Assembly: GCF_018777385.1 (NCBI RefSeq)
Contig: NZ_JAFJYB010000001.1
Span: 186,001-250,000, forward strand
DNA: 64,000 bases
Origin: Candidatus Symbiopectobacterium endolongispinus
Lineage (GTDB): Bacteria; Pseudomonadota; Gammaproteobacteria; Enterobacterales; Enterobacteriaceae
Direction of reading: 5' to 3'
Position numbers and translations under genes: made by a program
Notes under the pieces: model-generated
Seen by the model: the letters and a program-made list of their open reading frames with translations, nothing else
The model's database searches: none
Told to the model about the DNA's origin: nothing
Shown here: piece after piece, positions 58,266 to 64,000 of the stretch
How the letters are laid out: each line of letters opens with the position of its first letter
Position numbering within the stretch: position 1 is the stretch's first letter

Positions 58266-59459
58266 ATGAAGCAACTGACGATCCTCGGTTCAACCGGTTC
58301 GATTGGTGTTAGTACGCTGGCTGTAGTGAAAGCCAATCCGGATAAATTCGCCGTTACTGCCCTGGCCGCTGGGCGGAACGTTGATGTGATGCTGGCGCAA
58401 TGCCTGCAATTCCAACCTGCCTATGCCTCCATGTCCGATCCCCAGGCTGCGACATTGTTACTTGAACGACTGATGGACACAGGCTGCCGTACCGAAGTGC
58501 TGGCGGGCGAGCACGCAGCGTGTGAGTTGGCTGCGCTCGATGGCGTCGATCAAGTAATGTCGGCAATCGTGGGGGCCGCAGGATTATTGCCAACGCTCGC
58601 AGCCATCAAAGCTGGTAAACAAGTGCTGTTGGCGAATAAAGAATCTTTGGTCACCTGTGGCCGACTGTTTATGAACGATGTTGCACAATACGGTGCGCAA
58701 TTGCTGCCGATAGACAGTGAACACAACGCCATTTTTCAGAGTTTACCTGAGCACATTCAACGCCAATTGGGTTACGCTTCATTAACTGAACATGGGGTGG
58801 AACGTATTGTTCTGACCGGTTCGGGTGGCCCATTTCGAGAAACGCCGTTGGCCGCATTGGCGGCGATGACGCCCGATCAGGCATGTGCTCACCCCAACTG
58901 GTCCATGGGCCGCAAGATTTCCATGGACTCCGCCACCATGATGAACAAGGGGCTGGAGTACATCGAGGCGCGTTGGTTGTTTAATGCGTCAGCGGCGCAG
59001 ATGGAAGTGATTATCCATCCGCAGTCCGTTATTCACTCCATGGTGCGCTATCGTGATGGCAGCGTTTTGGCACAACTTGGCACACCGGATATGCGTACGC
59101 CGATCGCGCACGCAATGGCCTATCCGCAGCGCGTGGTATCGAACGTGGCACCGCTGGATTTTATGCGTCTTGGCCCACTCACGTTCAGCGAGCCGGACAT
59201 GACGCGTTATCCCTGCTTGCAGTTAGCGATTGCTGCGTGCAATCAGGGCCAGGCGGCAACGACTGCGCTGAATGGGGCTAACGAAGTTGCCGTCGACGCC
59301 TTTTTGCACGGTGAGATTCGCTTTACCGATATTGCGTCGTTGAATCAGCGCGTGATGGAGCAGCTTTCCTGCGCTGAGCCAGAGTCCGTTGACGATGTCC
59401 TGGCTATTGACCGTTGGGCTCGCGAGAAAGGCCGGGAGGCGTTACGCGGTTTCCACTGA
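58266..59459 (+). CDS. dxr: 1-deoxy-D-xylulose 5-phosphate reductoisomerase
   Basis: Second step of the non-mevalonate isoprenoid pathway, NADPH dependent; essential. 397 aa (398 in E. coli). NADPH loop [12 protein letters not shown] at the N-terminus; metal and substrate residues in [50 protein letters not shown]-terminal domain [12 protein letters not shown]. Intact. Confidence 0.98.
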   Translation: MKQLTILGSTGSIGVSTLAVVKANPDKFAVTALAAGRNVDVMLAQCLQFQPAYASMSDPQAATLLLERLMDTGCRTEVLAGEHAACELAALDGVDQVMSAIVGAAGLLPTLAAIKAGKQVLLANKESLVTCGRLFMNDVAQYGAQLLPIDSEHNAIFQSLPEHIQRQLGYASLTEHGVERIVLTGSGGPFRETPLAALAAMTPDQACAHPNWSMGRKISMDSATMMNKGLEYIEARWLFNASAAQMEVIIHPQSVIHSMVRYRDGSVLAQLGTPDMRTPIAHAMAYPQRVVSNVAPLDFMRLGPLTFSEPDMTRYPCLQLAIAACNQGQAATTALNGANEVAVDAFLHGEIRFTDIASLNQRVMEQLSCAEPESVDDVLAIDRWAREKGREALRGFH

Positions 59460-59576
59460 GAACGTGCGCTTGCGGACGCGATCGTCGCGGCACAATTTGT
59501 TCATGCGGGATCAAGGTGATATAGTCTGCGCCATTCGCGTCGAGGTCAGTGCGAAAACGCTGGCGAAGGACGTACA

Positions 59577-59600
59577 GCCGTGCTCGTTCACGGCTTTTTT
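59577..59600 (+). terminator. Intrinsic terminator between dxr and uppS
   Basis: GCCGTG-CTCGTT-CACGGC followed by six T. It ends about 63 bp before uppS. Confidence 0.8.
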
Positions 59601-59663
59601 GTGCTAACGGGTCTGATGTTAGGGATGGATTGTTTTCTTACTTGAGGAAATTAAGTTCGCGTT

Positions 59664-60425
59664 ATGCCGTCTGATAATCAACAAACACCCATTACGCCAC
59701 CCGAAAGCGGGCCAAGGCATGTCGCAATCATCATGGATGGTAATGGCCGTTGGGCGAAAAACCGTGGCAAGCTGCGCGTTTTTGGCCATCAGACTGGTGT
59801 GAAGGCGGTGCGGCGGGCGGTGAGCTTTGCGGTAAGCCATCGGCTCGATGCCTTGACCTTATATGCCTTCAGTAGCGAAAACTGGAACCGTCCGGCGCAA
59901 GAAGTGAAAGCGCTGATGGAACTGTTTGTTCGGGCGTTGGACAGTGAGGTCAAAAGCCTGCATAAACACGGCGTTCAGTTGCGTATTATCGGTGATATAA
60001 GCCGTTTCAGCCCGCGTCTACAAGAGCGCATCAGCCGCTCTGAAGCACTGACAAAAAATAATCCAGGGTTAATACTGAATATTGCCGCGAATTATGGCGG
60101 ACGTTGGGATATTATTCAGGGCGTCAGACAATTGGCTGAGCAGGTGCAGGAAGGCACGCTCCGCCCGGACACGATCGACGAAGATACCTTATCCCACGCC
60201 CTGTGTTTGAGCGATCAAACGCCGGTCGATTTGGTCATCAGGACGGGGGGAGAACACCGCATCAGTAATTTTTTGCTGTGGCAGATTGCTTATGCTGAGC
60301 TTTACTTTACCGATGTCCTTTGGCCTGATTTCGATGAACACGATTTTGAAGGTGCGATGAATGCATTTGCGCAACGCGAACGGCGTTTCGGTGGAACTGC
60401 ACCTTCCGATGCTGACGCATCATAG
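59664..60425 (+). CDS. uppS: Undecaprenyl diphosphate synthase
   Basis: Makes the C55 lipid carrier for peptidoglycan and O-antigen; essential. 253 aa as in E. coli. The catalytic Asp25 is in [24 protein letters not shown] and [31 protein letters not shown] are family signatures. It uses isoprenoid precursors from the Dxr pathway encoded upstream. Followed by cdsA after 9 bp. Intact. Confidence 0.98.
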   Translation: MPSDNQQTPITPPESGPRHVAIIMDGNGRWAKNRGKLRVFGHQTGVKAVRRAVSFAVSHRLDALTLYAFSSENWNRPAQEVKALMELFVRALDSEVKSLHKHGVQLRIIGDISRFSPRLQERISRSEALTKNNPGLILNIAANYGGRWDIIQGVRQLAEQVQEGTLRPDTIDEDTLSHALCLSDQTPVDLVIRTGGEHRISNFLLWQIAYAELYFTDVLWPDFDEHDFEGAMNAFAQRERRFGGTAPSDADAS

Positions 60426-60434
60426 GGGGAAGGT

Positions 60435-61292
60435 GTGCTGAAGTATCGATTGATAACTGCCTTGATTTTAATCCCGTTGGTCATTGCGGCATTGTTTCTG
60501 CTGCCACCGAAGGGATTTGCACTAGTAACGCTCGGCGTTTGCATGCTGGCCGCCTGGGAGTGGGGGCAATTCGCCGGATTAGGCTCTTCTGCCCAGCGTT
60601 TGTCTTTTGCCTTTATGTGTGGCGCACTGCTGGCGTTGATGACACTATCATTGCCAAACTATCACTATTCGGTTCATCTGCTGCCTATTCGCGTTTCGCT
60701 ATGGGTATCACTGGTGTGGTGGTGTGGCGCACTGCTGTTTGTGCTGTCGTACCCCAGTTCTGCCGGATTTTGGCGCGGTTCAAAAGCGTTGCGCCTGCTG
60801 TTTGGCGTGTTGACCATCATGCCTTTCTTCTGGGGTATGGTGGCGTTACGCCAGCACCATTATGATAGCGATCCCTTCTTCGGTGCCTGGTGGTTGCTCT
60901 ACGTGATGTTGCTGGTGTGGGGCGCAGACAGTGGCGCATACATGTTTGGTAAACTGTTTGGCAAGCATAAACTCGCACCCAAAGTATCTCCGGGGAAAAC
61001 CTGGGAGGGCTTTGTCGGTGGGTTAGCCACCTACGCGATTATCTCTCCGCTGTTTAGTGTTTATGCGCCTTTGGGCGTTGCGCCATTTACACTGCTCATC
61101 TGTTCGGTGATTGCGGCGCTGGCATCCGTACTGGGCGATTTGACAGAAAGCATGTTTAAACGGGAAGCCGGTATTAAAGACAGCAGCCACCTGATTCCCG
61201 GTCATGGCGGCGTGCTTGACCGCATCGATAGCCTGACGGCGGCGATTCCGGTATTTGCCTGCCTGATGTTTTTAGTGTTTAAAACGGTTTAG
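60435..61292 (+). CDS. cdsA: Phosphatidate cytidylyltransferase, GTG start
   Basis: Makes CDP-diacylglycerol for phospholipid synthesis in the inner membrane; essential. GTG at 60435, preceded by GGGGGAAG, gives 285 aa matching MLKYRLI of E. coli CdsA. Multiple transmembrane helices; the family signature SMFKREAGIKDSSHLIPGHGGVLDRIDSL is at the C-terminus, and KVSPGKTWEGFVGG in the middle. Intact. Confidence 0.98.
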   Translation: MLKYRLITALILIPLVIAALFLLPPKGFALVTLGVCMLAAWEWGQFAGLGSSAQRLSFAFMCGALLALMTLSLPNYHYSVHLLPIRVSLWVSLVWWCGALLFVLSYPSSAGFWRGSKALRLLFGVLTIMPFFWGMVALRQHHYDSDPFFGAWWLLYVMLLVWGADSGAYMFGKLFGKHKLAPKVSPGKTWEGFVGGLATYAIISPLFSVYAPLGVAPFTLLICSVIAALASVLGDLTESMFKREAGIKDSSHLIPGHGGVLDRIDSLTAAIPVFACLMFLVFKTV

Positions 61293-61305
61293 GATGACCT
61301 GACAG

Positions 61306-62658
61306 ATGATGAATGTCCTTTGGAGTTTGGCTGCATTTGTTGTTGCACTGGGCGTATTGATTACGGTGCATGAATTTGGCCACTTCTGGGTTGCTCGTCG
61401 CTGTGGGGTTAAGGTTGAGCGTTTTTCTGTCGGATTTGGCAAGGCGCTATGGCGTTGGCGCGATCGGCGGGGGACTGAGTTTGTCATTGCCCTAATTCCA
61501 CTGGGTGGCTATGTCAAAATGCTCGACGAGCGTGTGGATATCGTCTCGCCGGAACAGCATCATCTCTCTTTTAACCGTAAAACCGTATGGCAACGAGCTG
61601 CTATCGTGAATGCGGGTCCGATTGCCAATTTCCTGTTTGCGATTGCCGCCTACTGGCTGGTGTTTATTATTGGCGTGCCGGGTGTACGACCGGTGGTTGG
61701 CGAAATAGTACCCAACTCCATTGCTGCTATGGCGCAAATGTCGCCGGGGATGGAACTAAAAGCGGTAGATGGTATCGAAACGCCTGACTGGGACACGGCG
61801 CGTTTAACGCTGATCGGCAAGATTGGCGATAACGAGGTAACGCTTGAAGTTGCGCCGCTTGGTTCTTCGTCCGTGGTGCGTAAGACGCTGGATTTGCATG
61901 ACTGGCAGTTCAACCCAGAAAGGCAGGATCCCGCCGCCTCATTGGGCATGGTGCCGCGTATGCCGCAAATCGATGCGGTGCTGACGCAGGTACAGGATGG
62001 ATCGGCAGCGCAAAAAGCCGGTTTGCAAGTCGGGGACAGGATCGCTAAAGTCGATGGGCAACCGCTGACGCGCTGGTCGCTGTTTGCCAGTACGGTGCGT
62101 GACAAGCCGGATGCAGATATTACGCTGGACATTGAACGAAACGGTGAGACCAACTCTCTAATCTTGACGCCGGACAGCAAAACGACCGGTGGCAGGGTGG
62201 AAGGGTTTGCCGGGGTGGTGCCAAAAGTCATCCCGCTGCCCGAAGAGTACCGGACGGTGCGGCAATACGGGCCGTTCAGTGCGATTTATCAAGCTGCGGA
62301 TAAAACCTGGCAACTGATGCGGTTAACCGTCAGTATGCTGGGAAAACTGATAACAGGCGATGTTAAGCTCAATAATCTGAGCGGGCCAATCTCTATCGCT
62401 CAGGGGGCCGGCATGTCGGCCGACTATGGGCTGATTTACTACCTGATGTTTTTGGCATTGATCAGTGTAAATCTGGGCATTATCAATTTGTTCCCGCTAC
62501 CGGTTTTGGATGGTGGACACCAGCTCTTTCTGCTGGTTGAAAAACTGAAAGGCAGGCCGGTTTCTGAGCGTGTGCAAGACTTTTGTTATCGTATCGGCAC
62601 GGTGGTGCTGATGCTGTTAATGGGGCTCGCACTTTTTAATGATTTCTCTCGCCTTTAG
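61306..62658 (+). CDS. rseP: Site-2 intramembrane zinc protease RseP
   Basis: Cleaves RseA in the sigma-E envelope stress pathway and removes signal-peptide remnants; essential. 450 aa, the E. coli length. Zinc motif HEFGH at residues 22-26, two periplasmic PDZ domains (about 115-310), and the third ligand in [11 protein letters not shown]. Starts 13 bp after cdsA. Intact. Confidence 0.98.
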   Translation: MMNVLWSLAAFVVALGVLITVHEFGHFWVARRCGVKVERFSVGFGKALWRWRDRRGTEFVIALIPLGGYVKMLDERVDIVSPEQHHLSFNRKTVWQRAAIVNAGPIANFLFAIAAYWLVFIIGVPGVRPVVGEIVPNSIAAMAQMSPGMELKAVDGIETPDWDTARLTLIGKIGDNEVTLEVAPLGSSSVVRKTLDLHDWQFNPERQDPAASLGMVPRMPQIDAVLTQVQDGSAAQKAGLQVGDRIAKVDGQPLTRWSLFASTVRDKPDADITLDIERNGETNSLILTPDSKTTGGRVEGFAGVVPKVIPLPEEYRTVRQYGPFSAIYQAADKTWQLMRLTVSMLGKLITGDVKLNNLSGPISIAQGAGMSADYGLIYYLMFLALISVNLGIINLFPLPVLDGGHQLFLLVEKLKGRPVSERVQDFCYRIGTVVLMLLMGLALFNDFSRL

Positions 62659-62693
62659 GCGGGGGAGTAGGTTAGGAAAAACGCATAACAACG

Positions 62694-64000
62694 ATGGCGA
62701 TGAAAAAGTTGCTCATATCGTCGCTGCTGTTCAGCAGCGCCACCGTATACGGTGCAGACGGATTCGTAGTGAAGGATATTCATTTCGAGGGCTTGCAGCG
62801 TGTTGCTGTCGGTGCGGCACTACTCAGCATGCCTGTCCGTGTGAGTGATGCCGTCAGTGATGACTATATCGGGAATACCATCCGTGCACTGTTCGCGACC
62901 GGAAACTTCGAGGATGTCCGGGTACTGCGTGACGGTGAAACCTTGATTGTGCAGGTGAAAGAACGGCCTACCATCGCCAGCATCACATTCTCCGGCAATA
63001 AAGCGGTCAAGGATGAGATGCTGAAAGAAAACATGGGAGCGTCCGGTGTGCGCGTCGGCGAAGCGTTAGATCGCACGACACTCTCTTCTATCGAGAAGGG
63101 CCTGGAGGATTTCTACTACAGCGTCGGTAAATACAGCGCCTCTGTGAAGGCGGTGGTGACACCGTTGCCGCGCAACCGTGTTGACCTCAAACTGGTGTTT
63201 ACCGAAGGGGTTTCCGCGCAAATCCAGCAGATCAACATCGTTGGCAACAAAGCCTTCACCTCTGATGAATTGATAGCCCAATTCCAACTGCGCGATGACG
63301 TGCCGTGGTGGAACGTCATGGGCGATCGTAAATACCAGAAACAGAAACTCTCTGGCGACCTGGAGACGTTGCGCAGCTTCTATCTCGATCGCGGCTACGC
63401 GCGTTTCACGATTGACTCCACTCAGGTGAGCCTGACGCCCGACAAAAAGGGCATCTATATCACCATCAACATCACGGAAGGCGATCAGTACAAGCTGTCC
63501 GTGGTGACGGTGCGCGGTAATCTGGCGGGTCACTCTGCCGAGATTGAAGGGCTGACGAAAGTGAATCCTGGCGAGTTGTATAACGGCGCCAAAGTGACAC
63601 GCATGGAAGAGGATATCAAAAAGCTGCTGGGCCGTTACGGCTACGCTTATCCGCGCGTGGTGACACAGCCTGAAATCAGCGACGGGGACAAAACCGTCAA
63701 GCTCAACATCAACGTTGATGCCGGTAATCGCTTCTCGGTGCGCCGTATACGCTTCGAGGGCAATGATACCTCCAAAGATTCCGTGCTGCGTCGCGAAATG
63801 CGCCAGATGGAAGGGGAGTGGTTGGGTAACGATCTGGTGGAGCAGGGTAAAGAGCGCCTCAACCGTCTTGGCTACTTTGAAAGCGTTGACGTAGAAACTC
63901 AGCGCGTGCCGGGCACCGCCGATCAGGTAGACGTCACCTACAAAGTGAAAGAGCGTAACACCGGTACGTTGAACTTCGGCGTCGGCTTCGGTACGGAGAG
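62694..64000 (+). CDS. bamA: Outer membrane protein assembly factor BamA (5' part)
   Basis: Core of the BAM complex that inserts beta-barrel proteins into the outer membrane; essential. The frame opens at ATG 62694 ([24 protein letters not shown], signal peptide cleaved after YGA) and is open to the window edge, giving 435 residues. It covers all five POTRA domains ([17 protein letters not shown] at the start; [26 protein letters not shown] in POTRA 5) and the start of the barrel ([13 protein letters not shown]). The rest lies beyond the window. Confidence 0.98.
   Translation, partial: MAMKKLLISSLLFSSATVYGADGFVVKDIHFEGLQRVAVGAALLSMPVRVSDAVSDDYIGNTIRALFATGNFEDVRVLRDGETLIVQVKERPTIASITFSGNKAVKDEMLKENMGASGVRVGEALDRTTLSSIEKGLEDFYYSVGKYSASVKAVVTPLPRNRVDLKLVFTEGVSAQIQQINIVGNKAFTSDELIAQFQLRDDVPWWNVMGDRKYQKQKLSGDLETLRSFYLDRGYARFTIDSTQVSLTPDKKGIYITINITEGDQYKLSVVTVRGNLAGHSAEIEGLTKVNPGELYNGAKVTRMEEDIKKLLGRYGYAYPRVVTQPEISDGDKTVKLNINVDAGNRFSVRRIRFEGNDTSKDSVLRREMRQMEGEWLGNDLVEQGKERLNRLGYFESVDVETQRVPGTADQVDVTYKVKERNTGTLNFGVGFGTE

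Overview
The window is chromosomal DNA from an enterobacterium (Enterobacterales). Most genes match Escherichia coli proteins over their full length and keep the same local order: ptsP-lgt-thyA-ppdA-ppdB-ygdB-ppdC-recC-ptrA-recB-recD, then argA, amiC, initiator tRNA and mltA, then tcdA-csdE-csdA-ygdI-gcvB-gcvA-ygdD-rlmM, xni-ppnN-queF-syd-csrB-yqcC-truC-yqcA, and finally dapD-glnD-map-rpsB-tsf-pyrH-frr-dxr-uppS-cdsA-rseP-bamA. A KdgM-type oligogalacturonate porin gene points to the soft-rot group (Pectobacteriaceae: Dickeya, Pectobacterium, Brenneria and relatives). About 18 genes carry inactivating lesions while every essential gene seen is intact. That is the pattern of a lineage that recently became host-restricted (a Symbiopectobacterium-like insect associate would fit), but this is inference; a draft assembly with homopolymer errors could explain some lesions.

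Layout. 1-17.4 kb: PTS-Ntr enzyme, lipoprotein maturation, thymidylate synthase (C-terminus lost), a four-gene type II pseudopilin cluster, and RecBCD (intact) interrupted by a frameshifted pitrilysin gene. 17.4-18.8 kb: an unusual pair of exported proteins, one with a formylglycine-generating-enzyme-like fold lacking the catalytic cysteines. 19-23.5 kb: argA broken by a 16-bp tandem duplication behind two ARG boxes, amiC, tRNA-fMet, mltA. 23.7-36.5 kb: an accessory block between mltA and tcdA, which are neighbours in E. coli. It holds kdgM, an eight-gene catabolic operon (peptide-type ABC importer, SDR dehydrogenase, M20 amidohydrolase, TetR regulator, DapA-like lyase) and a divergent molybdopterin S/N-oxide reductase; nine of these ten genes are broken. 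36.5-48.7 kb: sulfur-transfer genes (csdA broken), the GcvB sRNA, RlmM, ExoIX, PpnN, QueF, Syd, and the CsrB/RsmB sRNA with an upstream UvrY/GacA box. 48.8-49.3 kb: an intact vapB antitoxin with a dead vapC toxin. 49.4-64 kb: the essential dapD-to-bamA block, intact except glnD.

The mutation record is the most informative part. For most lesions the ancestral frame can be rebuilt, and undoing the inferred change restores the normal family length (argA 441, glnD 891, csdA 401, kdgM 238, substrate-binding protein 534 codons). Lesions include short perfect tandem duplications (5, 15 and 16 bp), in-frame nonsense codons, small deletions and single-base homopolymer changes. A dispersed 84-92 bp imperfect palindrome occurs three times, each time between two convergent genes. 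I found no CRISPR array, transposase or phage gene.
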